Assembly (NCBI GenBank): GCA_014529385.2
Contig: CM043969.1
Location: forward strand, 12,234,648 to 12,298,647
Reading direction: 5' to 3'
Length of the DNA: 64,000 bases
DNA from: Adiantum capillus-veneris
Lineage: Eukaryota > Streptophyta > Polypodiopsida > Polypodiales > Pteridaceae
Positions 1-10,396 of the stretch are shown in pieces. The position numbers and the translations under genes were made by a program. Every line of letters begins with the position of its first letter. The stretch's first letter is position 1. The notes below the pieces were generated by a model that was not told the origin of the DNA, did not search any database, and worked only from the letters and a program-made list of their open reading frames with translations.

Positions 1-340
1 AGTCCCCCCCATGCACCACTCCTCTGCCTGGCAGAGACTCAACAATCTGTGACCAGAACTCTGATCGTGCACTCGCCACATTGGGTGCATATATTTTTAG
101 GAAGTCCACAAGGCAACCCAAAATCTCAATAGTGATCCACTGAGCCATGCCTGGCACAATTATCCCTCTTCCCACAATGGTCTACTGCAAACAATCCACA
201 ATAGTCATACATACCCCACCCTGGATGCCTCCAGGTCCAAAAGCAACTGAACAAAAAGTATCATATCGTCTCTCCTCCCACAAGGCAACACTGAAGCTCA
301 TGTTGCAGTCGGCCCCTCTGACGCTAAAACTGGGGCCCAC
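1..340 (-). pseudogene. LINE endonuclease fragment (ORF2 N-terminal part)
   Basis: Read on the minus strand, this stretch encodes a decayed apurinic/apyrimidinic-type endonuclease of a plant LINE, the enzyme that nicks target DNA for target-primed reverse transcription. The visible signature is the block IYAPN, followed about seven residues later by EFWSQIVESLP and then a GGD near base 1. This matches the plant LINE pattern of IYAPN, a following F/W-rich helix and then GGDFN. An in-frame stop lies between the upstream and downstream parts and the reverse transcriptase would lie beyond the left edge, so it is a partial, inactive copy. It probably belongs with the DUF4283-type ORF1 at 1434-2042 on the same strand. 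Confidence 0.6.
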
Positions 341-1433
341 CTAATCCTTGCACATTCCATGAGACGATCCTCATGGGGAGTGAGAGAGAATAGATGCTAC
401 CGCAGTAGGTAAACGTGCTTTCTTTGAGGCTAACTTGGATGGGGAGTAATCCGTATCCGAGCGTCCTCTAGATAGGCGTGATTGCAAAGAGCGCCTGGCC
501 CAAGCCCAAGTAGACCGAGCTGTGCATAAAGCAAGATCCTCTGTCCAGAAGTCCTCATGAATGTGTACATAGCATGGCGGGCACTGCGTATCAGTAAAGA
601 AGTGAACCACAATGTGTCTACATCCTGCTGCATCTGGAGAGGTCACAACAAACTTGGCCAATGGCCACAGAATCTGAAGAATGTTTGTAACTTCTAGGTC
701 TCCCATGTGGTGAGAGAACTCTAGGGCCTGTGTCTGGAGCCACTCCAACACTAAGTCGAGAGTCCACCCATTCTGGTCCCTACCATAAAGGGGTTAAAAG
801 AAGCCAACCGTTGAGTCCAAGGCCTCTATCCCCCTAGCTACAAGGAAGAGAACACGAACCCTGAAGCAGGTTGCCTCAAGGCCTGATGAGGAGTAACCAA
901 GAAAGCGTGTAAAATCGTAGGCAAAGAAGTCCCATTGGTGCCGAATGTCGAAACTCGTTAGACCACGAGGGGCTGCTGCAAAGGGAGACGTCTGAACCTA
1001 TAGAGGGGGTCGCAAGAAGGTCTGTCCCTCTCTCACCAAGCGACTCATGGCAAAGGAACTGCCAAGAGATCTCCTAGCATCCAGGGATGGCCCTGTCCCT
1101 TGGGTCAACTGTGGAACTTGAGCGGGAGGGGGGGGGGGGGGGGGGGTGTAGGAGCAGGGGGAAGGTGGGGGAGGAGAGGAGCGAGGAGGAGAGGTGCTGG
1201 GAGCAGGATGCGGAGGGGGGACTGATGAGGAGGGGGGAACTCGGGAGGAGGGGGGCTGTCAAGGGTGAAGCTGAGGTGGGAGCTAGAGCAGGGACCTCGT
1301 CTTTCTCAAGAGGACCAAATCCTATCCCCGTGGGATCCCTCTGCTGCTGGGCAGGCGCCTAAGGACCACTTTGATATCGTTGTGGCCCCCGTCGTTGGCC
1401 ACGAACCTGATGCCATTCCTCCTCCATTGGACC
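341..1433 (-). other. Decayed LINE interior with no intact gene
   Basis: This is the stretch between the LINE ORF1 remnant and the endonuclease remnant. Short open frames exist on both strands, but none shows a recognisable domain. The part from about 1090 to 1270 is a purine/G-rich low-complexity tract that creates spurious arginine/glycine-rich frames. I infer that it is the linker or proline-rich tail of ORF1 plus the intergenic part of the same LINE. Confidence 0.4.
1127..1270. repeat. G-run and purine-rich low-complexity tract
   Basis: An uninterrupted run of about 20 G residues begins near 1127. It is followed by about 120 bases that are almost entirely G and A. Such tracts can form quadruplexes and are prone to length change and assembly error. 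No gene is supported here. Confidence 0.8.
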
Positions 1434-2042
1434 CTAGGCTCGGAGGGTGGATCTGCCAGTGTGCTCTGTGTCTCTGGATCTGGATGCTAGCCATGGCTGC
1501 TGGCCAGCCCTAGTAGGCTGGGTATGGGGGCCTGTGATGTAGGTTGGGGCCTCCTCCATGGACAGGCCTTCGCAAGATGGCCCATTTCGACAAATGAAGC
1601 ACTGAAATGAGAGGCCCGAATACTCCACACTCTGTCAAAACCAACCCCCACTCACCCGAGGAAGTAGGATGACCTTCGGGAGAGTGTGAGTGTCCCTAAC
1701 CAAAAAAGGAACTAAGGGAATGCCGCCCGCCTTGGCAGCTACTACTGAGGCTACTGTGCGAGGTGTCTCCAGGACCATCCCAATCGCTGAGCCTATCCTA
1801 AACAAAAGTGGTAAGTACTCCCTCCGCAAACCTAGAAAGCAGACGGAGACGGGAATGTCTGCCTCCTCTACTAGAACATCTGAAGCAGGGTCAAAACCAT
1901 GTCTCCACTGTCGAAAGTGAGCTCGAATTGCTCGGATGGTGAAGGGGCTCATGGCGATGACCTTGGATGCCATCTCAGAAGTCTCAAACTCGATCTGATA
2001 GTAGCCCCGTTTGAGGAATTGGATGTCCAAGATCTTGGCCAC
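1434..2042 (-). pseudogene. LINE ORF1 remnant: DUF4283-like domain plus broken zinc knuckle
   Basis: A 135-residue open frame at 1635-2042 (minus) has the layout of a DUF4283 domain, the RNA-binding N-terminal region of plant LINE ORF1 proteins. A YYQIEFET strand is followed by the F/W-rich segment around HFRQWRHGFDPASD, then a SVCFLGLRREYLP strand and a helix RIGSAIGMVLETP. Downstream, near 1560-1625, a CFIC pair occurs in one frame and the expected G-H-x4-C half in the next frame (MGHLAKAC). One zinc knuckle is therefore split by a frameshift. ORF1 proteins coat LINE RNA and chaperone reverse transcription. This copy is dead. It is oriented like the endonuclease remnant at 1-340 and is probably the same insertion. 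Confidence 0.6.
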
Positions 2043-2142
2043 CTCTGCAAGAAGGCGGGCCTGGAGAGGTCACACAGCTCTCTTCTACTAGGTCTCGTGC
2101 CGAGAATCTTGCAGATGATGGTGATCGCCTAGAGGCGCTTCA

Positions 2143-3240
2143 CCTCTGACTGCTACAAGGCTCGCTTGCTCTGTCGGTGAAAGAGAAATTCAGATGGTGG
2201 GATCTGCAGGGTCAGGCGAGGGGGCTTCTGAGGAGTCCCTCTGGGGCAGAGCATGAGCCTCCGTCTATGTCTCCTTCTGTGGAGCAGGGAAAAATGGCGG
2301 TGACAAGATAAGGTCCTCTATTGGACGAGCACACCGAAAATGATGACGATTTCAGCAGAGCTAGACCTGGGGGGAGAGGGAGAGGGTATCAAAACGGAAG
2401 CAGTGGGAGTGCAAAGCTGGGGTGGCATGGGCAGAGGCTAGGGCAAGCGAGCGGGTGGGCTGTTGCACTATGACATGGCAGGTGGGGTGGATTTGCTACG
2501 CACTAGCACTGTTGTGCGTTGGGGCCGAGAGTAGTTATCCGGTAGGCAGGGCTGGGCAGCAAGCATTGGCGGGTGGAGCGGGGAAGCGATGGCGTGAGCG
2601 GGGGTATGCAGGGTGTGAGCGGGGAGGTACGCACCGTTGCGCTTCTTGTTGTAACATCATGTCCATCATCATCTTGACCAAAGCATCCATAGTATTTGGT
2701 GCAATCCTTGGCATAGATGGGGAAGGGGGAGGGTCGGAAAAACCTCCTGGTGGGGAAAATTCTTCTTTGCCATTTCCATGCTCATCATCTCCATGCGAAG
2801 TATCCATTCTGCTTCGATGACCATACACTGAAGTCTTGGACTCTTAAGTTCACGAGAAACTTGGGTTTTTGTGGTTCTTGGGTTCTTGAGTTCTTGAGGT
2901 TCTTTTGTTAGCTTGCAATGTGTGTAAGAGAAGGATCTTCTCTTACCTGAGCTCTTGTCTTTCCTGCGGGCGCACCCCTTGGCAGCCTCGTGCTCACACC
3001 AAGGTTTCTTTTTTCCACCTCACGTTGATTGATCGACTGCTAAGTACAGGGTCTGCTCTCAATGAGTGAAAAGAGAAACAAACGGGAGGCTAGACAAGCC
3101 CTTCTTTCTTGGGTTACATGTCACTCTTCAAAAACGCGATTAGGAATCGACACGCCCAAGTGGACTTGGGTTACGTGCGACCGCAACAAGCAAAAAATTT
3201 ATTGTGGTTCTTTCCTTGAGTGATACAAAACACTTCCAAA
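2143..3240 (-). mobile_element. Internal 5' part of LTR element F (truncated)
   Basis: This lies immediately downstream, in minus-strand sense, of a primer-binding site and LTR. It contains a short gag-like frame at 2535-2828 and otherwise no recognisable protease, reverse transcriptase or integrase. The element stops against the LINE remnant on its left, so only the 5' end of F survives. The family assignment (copia or gypsy) is open. Confidence 0.5.
2535..2828 (-). pseudogene. Possible gag N-terminus of element F
   Basis: This 97-residue frame begins MYGHRSRMDTSHGDDEHGNG and has a proline-rich stretch, then a methionine-rich helix LVKMMMDMMLQQEAQ. Gag proteins of plant LTR elements often start with such a Q/M-rich helix, and the position just inside the LTR and PBS fits. 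No capsid or zinc-knuckle domain is visible, so this is a positional inference rather than recognition. Confidence 0.3.
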
Positions 3241-3253
3241 GCTCTAATACCAA
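3241..3253 (-). other. Primer-binding site of element F (initiator tRNA-Met type)
   Basis: The minus strand reads TTGGTATTAGAGC directly after the LTR end. This is one base away from the standard plant initiator-Met site TGGTATCAGAGC. It fixes the orientation of F and the inner end of its 5' LTR. Confidence 0.7.
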
Positions 3254-4444
3254 TGTAAGGTGCAGGGGAAGTGACTGTTGAACTTTGCTCAAGATGAGGT
3301 GCTCCAAACTGTGCTCAAGGGTTCCTTTTACTTACGAAAGGGAGAGCCTTCCGTTCCTTTAGTGAGAGAGTGCAAATGATCACAAACAAAGTGGATAAAC
3401 ACTGTGAATGAAGGTGCTAAGACTGAGAGATAGAGAGAGAAGAATACGACACTAGAATGTTGTCAAACCCTTCTCCAAGGGCGCCACTCTTTATGGCGAG
3501 ATAGGTCTATGCTATTGGTTGCACAAATCTCGTACAATGGTCTAAATGCAATGGACATGCCAACAATGTTGACGACGATGAGGACGGCAACAAGACGGGC
3601 TAAAATCTGAAAATGATAAGGGCTGAAATTTGCAAATCTTGTATCTGCTGAATTCTGACTATATGTCGGTGACGACGGCGATGATGATGACAATGCGACG
3701 ATGATGCGCTGAAAATGCAGATGCTAAAATCTGCGAATAGCTGGCTGAATCTGCAAACGTTGGCTAATCTAATCGTGTGGAAGGAAGGTGAGATCTGCGA
3801 GGTTTGGGGGCTGCAGTGCGGAGTCTGACCTACTGAAAACTGAAAACGGTGACGCAAATGGGGAATCTATTGTCATGAAACTGCAAACGCTAGAGGCAAT
3901 CTACTGTCTCAAAAACACTAGGGAATTTTTTGCAAACTGCTAACGCCAGGCTGATCTGCTATCTGCAAAACATGGGGTTGATCTGCAATTGCTAAAAATG
4001 CTAGGCTTTTCTTGATGGCTAAAAAATGCTAAGTCCTCCTGCCGGTCTTGCTGAGAAGATGCTCTGCCACAACTTGGTTCCCTGGTGCCTCTTTTGCTAG
4101 AAAGTGCTAGCGCTAGTTTTCTTATATAGTATCTTGACCAATTTGCCCTACCTAGTTTCCCAACAAAGTCACTTACTAATAATAAGTGAAAAATGACTAA
4201 AATAGGGAAAGTAGGCTCCTGATGGCTACTGACTTTAATGCTGATGATCATGCTGTGTGCAACCAGAGGATATGCAGCTACTCTAAGTGCCTGTACATGC
4301 ACGGCCTACGAACAGACTCAGAAAGGTGCCAGAACACTTCCTAAGCTAATTGAACCCTTGTCATGAAGTAGCTTGTCCACATGCACGTAGGGTTAGATGT
4401 GCACGTGACATTAGCTTGGATTTTGTAGTGGTCCGAGTTCCACA
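3254..4444 (-). repeat. 5' LTR of element F
   Basis: The sequence starts TG right next to the primer-binding site and ends CA near 4442-4444, where homology to element E resumes. A TATATAAG box on the minus strand at 4121-4128 lies in the right part, as expected for U3. The left half (about 3600-4080) carries many degenerate short repeats built on CTGCAAAT/GCTGAAATCTG words. The outer end is uncertain by a few bases and no partner LTR is in the window. Confidence 0.6.
4121..4128 (-). promoter_or_regulatory. TATA box in LTR of element F
   Basis: The minus strand reads TATATAAG inside the LTR, about 870 bases before the LTR's inner end. It would direct transcription leftward into the F interior. 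Confidence 0.45.
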
Positions 4445-5090
4445 GGTTGAAGGAGGCTTCCCCCATTGCTCATCGGTGGTAGACCATGGCTAGGACACAC
4501 AAAATCACTTCATGATTGGGGATATGACACAATGTGGATACGCACACCTAGCTCCCCTATGAAACCTATTCGTCTTGAAGGAGGAATGGACCCAATAGTG
4601 CATCATAGTTCTCTATCATTGGAGTCCAATCCTGATTTCGAGAAGCCGAGTCCACCTAATGGGCCTGACAAAGATCTTTTGGAGTGGTTGGAAGCTACCA
4701 AGTCTATGCCTTGTTATGTGGCCTCCATTCAATCATTGCCTGAGGATACAACCTCTCCCCATGTTCCTACAATAGCTGACATTGGTGTGCCACCTAAGCA
4801 AACAGTAGGAGTGGAGGACACAAAGACGAAGGCTGACCCTTGAGTTGCTCCCTTAGTAGAAGCCTTTGGACTTGGCGAGCCTATCAAGGATCATTGGAGT
4901 GGAAAGAAATCTCCTTTACAAGAGTTCACTAGCACCAAAAATTCCACCTCAGCCTCCTCGGTGTGTGACTCTCCCACCAAGCCAAAGAGAAGATACTCTG
5001 ATTCGCTTTCCACACACTCGAAAACATGACACAAACGAGACGGGACTACATAGGACCATATGTAGTAACCCTACTTTCTCCTTCACATAG
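4445..5090 (+). pseudogene. Element E: C-terminal end of gag-protease
   Basis: The plus strand encodes GRPWLGHTKSLHDWGYDTMW, the counterpart of the retropepsin C-terminal block of element A (GRPFMRQLKMVQDWGYDHIY). About 90 residues later, a W-L-E-A-T stretch with downstream P-x-T-x-A-D-I-G fits the post-protease region of A. The frame closes at 4842 and continues brokenly to about 5090. The active-site half (DSGA) is not present because LTR F occupies the left side. This is the left-most surviving piece of old element E. Confidence 0.65.
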
Positions 5091-6775
5091 AGAGGTAAAA
5101 GTGCTCATATCCCACTTCCCACACTCTCCCTCAGCCTATACTCATGGCTGAGTGGTGTGGAAATTTCCAGCCATTCCACACCATTTTTTGTCCTTTTTAA
5201 GGCCACTTTTGGCCAGTTTTGACCCCTGATAGGCATTTTTCATAGGAAAAATACAAAATAGACTCCAAAATCCACCAAATTTTGTAGGCTTGGTCCTTAA
5301 TACCCAGAACTCATGTCCACATACCAAAATTATACTCTTGACGACCTCTAAGGTGGTTTGCGCATCATTTCATATTGGGTGTTGCAAATAGATAGTTATC
5401 GTATGTCTCAAACTTCCGAGGGAAATTTGAGTACCCACAGTATCCACTTGCATTATTTACATTCTAGAAAGCTCAAAATCATATTGAAAATCTAAAAGAA
5501 TCCACTTGGAACCACATCTAAGGCTTTGACACCCTGTCCATGCATGTACATATGTCCGAGTGCTAACATATAAGCATGACTATTTACAATGCATTCATTG
5601 TCCACCATGTTTGAAACCCGATATCACATTAGAAAACCTTCCAAATACATGTATTCACATTTTTATGGACACACGTCCATGCATATATATAGTAATATGC
5701 ACATACCAAAAGTGGTTTATCATTGTTTATAAGTCCTTGATGTGATATGAGACATATCCTTAACTAACAAGTAGACTTGTGAAAAGTACCCAACTAATCG
5801 GGTCCACCCATCCGTAGACACAGTTCCATTTGGATGCTAGTATCCCACTTTACACACCACGCTCACCCATTACTCATATTCTTTAATTACTACCACAATG
5901 TTTTACATATACAATCAAGGTTCCTTCATTAATTCCTGGCACAGGCTTTTGCAGATAGCCCTTGAAACATCACCCAAACAATTCTTTCTCAAATAGGGTC
6001 TTCTGAAGACAATTGCATATTTTAATAAAAAGAATTATCCAATTTTATGAGTTCTCCACTACTCGCAAACTTTCTCTGTCTAACCAGTAGAGCCTTTGCA
6101 AAGGTTTTCTTATTTGCTAATTGTAAAGCTAGCAATTAAAACTTTTCATGTTGCTAACCGCTAGGAATATTCTCTCACCGTGAGAGGCAAGTGCTGCTAA
6201 CCATAGATTATTATCTGCTAACCATGGCATTTTCTTGCTATTTGAAAGCTCTATCTAGAAAGAGAATGCCCTATCAATAACTTCCTTTTATAGGGACAAC
6301 TTGCCATAGTGATAAAAAAAATCTACTCTAGATCAAATAGTTCTTTTGCCACACAATTTTTGCAAATAAATTTATGAAAACACATGCTTGTCTCTTTTGA
6401 TGATAATCACATTCTTGGTCAATTTAGGACATCCTAGGCTTCCCTTTCTAAGTTCAACTTATTGTATGAACAATGCAAAAATTGACAATTGACTTACCAA
6501 ATTAGGAGAGGGCCGGTGGAACAACAACCTACGATTGAGGATGGTCTCCAACAACCTCACTCTCCGGTGTCACAAGTTGAGGGTTCACTAGAGGTTGCAA
6601 CAACAATCTATGGCTGAGGATGGCCTCCAAAAAACTCATTGTCTACTACCACAGGTTGAGGGTTCATTGGAGGTTCATGCATGGCATTGGAGATTCGTGT
6701 TCTCTTCCTTGGGCCATGTCTCGCGTAGTACACAAAGTAGATAAAAAGGTGTAATACTAGAATCAATCAGACATC
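5091..6775. other. Non-coding insertion or replacement inside element E pol
   Basis: Between E's protease remnant and its integrase remnant, where reverse transcriptase, RNase H and most of integrase should be, this 1.7-kb AT-rich segment has no recognisable pol sequence. Integrase homology resumes abruptly at about 6776. The segment may be a solo LTR or another element plus a deletion. I could not find matching target duplications or TG/CA ends. Confidence 0.45.
6518..6675. repeat. 79-bp tandem duplication
   Basis: Two diverged 79-bp copies (6518-6596 and 6597-6675) share AACAACAA, GAGGATGG, TCCAA and GGTTGAGGGTTCA words in the same order. The unit has no identified function. Confidence 0.75.
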
Positions 6776-7298
6776 AGCTCTATGGGCTTACCGTACTTCT
6801 TATAAATTTTTTGTTAATTGTACACCATTCAAAATGGTATATCGCCAAGAAGTAGTTATGCCATGGGACTTTGTAATTCCTAGTCTGCACATAGCGTTAC
6901 AAGAAGGTTGGGATGGTAACCCTTTAGTTGAGATTTTATATATCCTTGAAAGGTTAGATGAAGAAAGACAATTGTCTGTGCAAAATGCACTTATGGAGGA
7001 AGATAGGAGGAAGAAATGGTTTGACCGTCATCTAAAGAACAAAGATATCAATGTTGGTGATAAAGTACTTGTATATGGAGTGAAAAACGAGAAGAAAAAG
7101 TTGAATTATGCGGGAAAAGGACCATATAGAGTGTGTGAAATCACCCCACAAGGTACCATTTGTGTGGAGACTCTTGATGGAGTTGAAACCATTGGATTCC
7201 TCAATGGGAGAAAATTTAAAAGATATTATGATCCGTTAAGCCAAGAGGAGCTACGTGTCATCCATAAAAAAAGTCAGCCAAGGCACAAACAGAATTGA
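6776..7298 (+). pseudogene. Element E: integrase C-terminal part with GPY/F domain
   Basis: Starting at ALWAYRTSYK, this frame aligns with element A's integrase from TLWAYRVAYK onward. After the end of the catalytic core, a K/E-rich helix (MEEDRRKKWFDRHLKNK) leads into the GPY/F-type domain (VGDKVLVYGVKNEKKKLNYAGKGPYRVCEI). The GPY/F domain helps integrase multimerise and bind DNA. No chromodomain follows. The frame ends at a TGA at 7296-7298. The N-terminal zinc domain and the DDE core of E are missing, so this is a fragment. Confidence 0.85.
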
Positions 7299-8119
7299 AG
7301 AAGATACAAGATCAAGCTGAGGCTAAGGAGAGACAACAACGACGCCAACGAGAGGCCAACCTTGAAATCACACATGCATTCCACATTGAATTAGAGGATG
7401 ATTGGTTGGACTCTGACACACCTCTAAGTATACCTCCTTGTTAGACATGGGTGCTAAATATAATCTGTTGTCATACAGAGTGTGGTGTTAGTTGGGAAAT
7501 CCATCTCTATCTGAGAGTACTATCCAAGTCAAGGGTGTCAGCAAGAAAGAACTAAAGTTTTTGGTATCTGGCACACTTCTGTCAGTTATGACAACGGGGT
7601 TGTAGCTCAAGACTTTTTGGTCATGCCTGTCAGAACTATGGAAGGTCATATAAACCTAGGATGCACGTGGATGATAACAACCAAATGCACTATTGATTGG
7701 GGGACTAGGAGTGTCACAATGCAGAAACAGCCTCTTCAACAACAAAAATTGCAATTACAGACAACCAAATGGGTATGGAACCTAAGCAGGAATCTAAACC
7801 TAAAACCAAGCTAGCAACTATCCGTAAAAGACATTTCAAGGTACATCCGGGGGAATTGATATATCCATGGGTACCCAAGACTCCACCAGCACCAGCAAAC
7901 TCAACCACTTCCAACACAATGACTATGACCAATACGTATAGCACTATCAAAAAGCAAGCTCAATTGCTACAAGGTTTACTCTTCAAGAGAGTTACAAAAC
8001 AAACTGCTTTGCCATCAGCAACCCTTGAGTATACTACTCAAGGCCCATCTTTTGCACCATATAATGTTTTCACATGCATTGACATCAGTATCACGATAGC
8101 GACAATCTTTGCCATGTAG
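7299..8119 (+). pseudogene. Element E: second retropepsin-like domain and tryptophan-motif tail of pol
   Basis: Downstream of the integrase, several frames keep order with element A's pol tail. At about 7438-7476 the translation reads LLDMGAKYNLLSY, a retropepsin-type flap with D-M-G where D-S/T-G is usual. It is the counterpart of LLDSRAQANLLS in A. A later block (HINLGCTWM, followed by IDWGT) matches the A order of LGQPW, then IDW. The tail contains one YPWVPK motif and the conserved C-terminal helix QAQLLQGLLFKRV. Frameshifts and stops break the region. The function is unknown; as it stands the domain is inactive. Confidence 0.65.
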
Positions 8120-8187
8120 AAACGCGATTTTATCACCCATGCACTACACAACCCAGGTTATACTCTCTCGTCCCAGAGGACTCAAGT

Positions 8188-8201
8188 AAGGAGGGGGGAG
8201 G
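8188..8201 (+). other. Internal polypurine tract PPT1 of element E, with upstream hairpin
   Basis: AAGGAGGGGGGAGG follows the pol tail by about 70 bases. It is preceded by GTCCCAGAGGAC, which folds as a GTCC/GGAC stem. It is followed by GCATTCTGAATGC, another small palindrome. The same arrangement occurs after pol in A (27182-27195) and B (35458-35471). No LTR follows, so this is an internal tract, formally like a central polypurine tract. Confidence 0.65.
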
Positions 8202-8842
8202 CATTCTGAATGCGGACCAAAGCATAAGAATCTAATGGAGAAAATGAAAATGCTTGAAGTAATTGTGTGTTAACGTGTGAATTTTTCAGGGAAAATTAGA
8301 TGAGAATGCCCTAAATAACTAAGTGAATGGGGAGAATGTAATATGATAACCCATAGGTGTGTGTATACATTGTAAATACTTGTCAAAAAAGCCAAAAATA
8401 TTGTAATGTTTTACTCTTTTTGCGTGTTTTTGGGCTAAACATATGATCAAAATCGAGTAATCCACAAAAATATGGCCAAGTATTGAAATTAGGTGTGTTT
8501 TAATATTTTGGGTTTGAAATTCTATTTTTTGGAGTGAGATTTTAAATTTTCTTTAAAACAAATCACATGGAGACCATCATGATCAGACGGACAACCATGT
8601 CAAATCTTGTACAATTTTAAGGATGGTGACAAAAGGCCTATTTTGGGCCCGCAACACCTGATTCTACAAAACCTTTGGAATAGGAGCAATCGGAATCCAA
8701 ATTCATAATTTTTTGAAAGGAAAATATACTTCATGATCTAGTAGGACTAATTGGGAAGTTTGGGAGTAAATGAGTTGGGAAACTTGGTTATGTATAGCCA
8801 AGGTAGGCTAAAAATAGTTTCATTTCCACTTGTCCACTTTAG
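8202..8842 (+). other. Element E spacer between PPT1 and the ORF3 leader exon
   Basis: This AT-rich stretch shows no gene and no long open frame. It ends in a pyrimidine-rich run (CATTTCCACTTGTCCACTTTAG) shared in outline with the equivalent place in element A, which I read as a 3' splice site. Confidence 0.5.
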
Positions 8843-8926
8843 AGAGAACTTCGGAGACTTTCTGGTGCGCGCATTGGCAACTTCTAGCGACCACTATAAT
8901 ACACCGCCTCACATGATACATGAGAG
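8843..8926 (+). other. Predicted 84-nt ORF3 leader exon of element E
   Basis: The exon is bounded by a pyrimidine tract plus AG on the left and by ATGAGAG|GTAATT on the right. Element A has an exon of exactly the same length (84 nt) with the same ATGAGAG|GTA end. The ATG at 8920-8922 opens a frame M-R-G that continues in frame into ORF3 if the intron 8927-10396 is removed. This is inferred from conservation between two divergent elements. No transcript data were available. Confidence 0.6.
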
Positions 8927-10396
8927 GTAATTTCCTAACCTATTAACAATCAGTTTTGTTCATGTCTCTGTGGTCGGGAAATCCGGAAAAAACCCTAGGT
9001 TAGCAGAACCCCTGCCAAGAAAGCGAGTGGAAAAATGACTGTACAGGCCAGTTCTCAATCCACCAAATATGACTAAAACTGATAGGGGACATAGCAAAGA
9101 TCAATAGAACATTCCCCCGTGACCAGATGACCAGTTTACCAGGGTCAAGGGGGGGGGAGGGGTCTATAGCTATTAATCTCAATTTTGGCTCGAGTCAAAA
9201 TTCCATTATGACTTCACAGATGGCTTCCCCATAGGTATTATAACCAATGTACCTAGGTGAAACCAAAAGTAAAGCTAATTTGATGCCGTGGATATGGAAA
9301 ATTGGCTCAGATGGCCATAAAGTGTATTTTTTAACCTACAATCACAAATCAGCTGCAAATTGGATGCAACTCGACAAGCTAAGTCAGGATGACATATGGG
9401 AGGGGTCCATATGCCTGGAGTGTAGAAAAAAACCTTCACAAAGTGCAAGATCCAAAAATCACCAACGTCAGAGTGTAAAGTGCCAAGAGGGGCTAGAAGA
9501 TCAAAAGAAACCTAAAGAAGAGCCAAATATTGCTTGCTAAAACTATAGGACAACTTGTGGATCGTCAAAATTGCATTTGGCTGACTTTTTCATAACATGC
9601 TATTAATTGCAATTAACAAGTTTGAGGCTTAATCTAACATCTGTTTGCACTTTTCCAATTTAGCACTCTTTCACATTGAGTTAAAGCCAAAAACTCACTT
9701 AGTGCACAAAAATCGCTTATTCATGAACTCTGAGACAAAAAACGCACTTACTTTGCACCAAAGCCAACATCTAACACAAAACACATCTTATGTGTCCAAA
9801 AATATTCAAACCACATTCAATGATTTGGGACATCATGAACAAACACCCCATAACTTCAAAGTGCCAAAAAGTCAACAAACATTGATTCTAGCTATTAATT
9901 GTAATTAATAGCTCAGGAGTAAAAAATGATAGGAATTGGAAAATTTTGGTCATCACCTGCTCCTGCATACTCATCACCTACTCCTACATACTCTCACTAG
10001 CCCACAGATCAACTTTCAAGCTAAATGGACATTCCAAAATTGTACATCTTCCCTTTTTCATTTTCAAAGACCTTCACAAAAACTGATCAGAATATGGTTT
10101 TTTTTTGCAGCCAAATGCTTCCAAGAGTTAAATCCTATCCTTATTCAATGTCTTTCACCCAAGTACACAGGAAAAACCCAAAAATGGAGCCTAATTGGTG
10201 AAGTATCTATTAATCTCTATTAATAGCCCATTATGAAAAGTGCTTTGAAAAGTTCACAAGTTTGTTTCTATAGCTTTTGGCAATAATATTTTGGCATTCA
10301 ACTTCAAAATGGTCAATCTCAATTCAAGTGGGAGAAAGTTTAGTATTTCAACTCTGAATTGTACTAAATCATAAAATTATGTATTCTTGCACCCAG
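8927..10396 (+). other. Predicted ORF3 intron of element E
   Basis: It starts GTAATT and ends TTGCACCCAG, then GATCAATG. Removal gives codons for M-R-G-S-M in frame with ORF3. The interior has no gene. It contains four AT-rich palindromic sites (see the repeat entry), just as A's equivalent intron contains five CG-centred palindromes. Confidence 0.55.
9168..10226. repeat. Four AT-rich palindromic sites in the element E intron
   Basis: The perfect copy is at 9890-9913: the 11-base arm AGCTATTAATT, a 2-base centre GT, then the inverse arm. Partial copies lie at 9599-9620 (GCTATTAATTG then CAATTAAC), 10207-10226 (CTATTAAT, centre CTCT, ATTAATAG) and 9168-9190 (left arm kept, right arm decayed). 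Centre-to-centre distances are about 430, 292 and 315. Position in the intron matches the palindromes of element A although the sequence is unrelated. Confidence 0.6.

Noticed and set aside
1074-1362. Open frames through the G/A-rich tract that look like arginine/glycine-rich or proline/serine-rich proteins.
   Set aside because: They are produced by low complexity; both strands give open frames and no domain is present.
5560-5745. Small frame with histidine/cysteine in the 5.1-6.8 kb segment.
   Set aside because: AT-rich non-coding sequence, no domain, no conservation in B or A.
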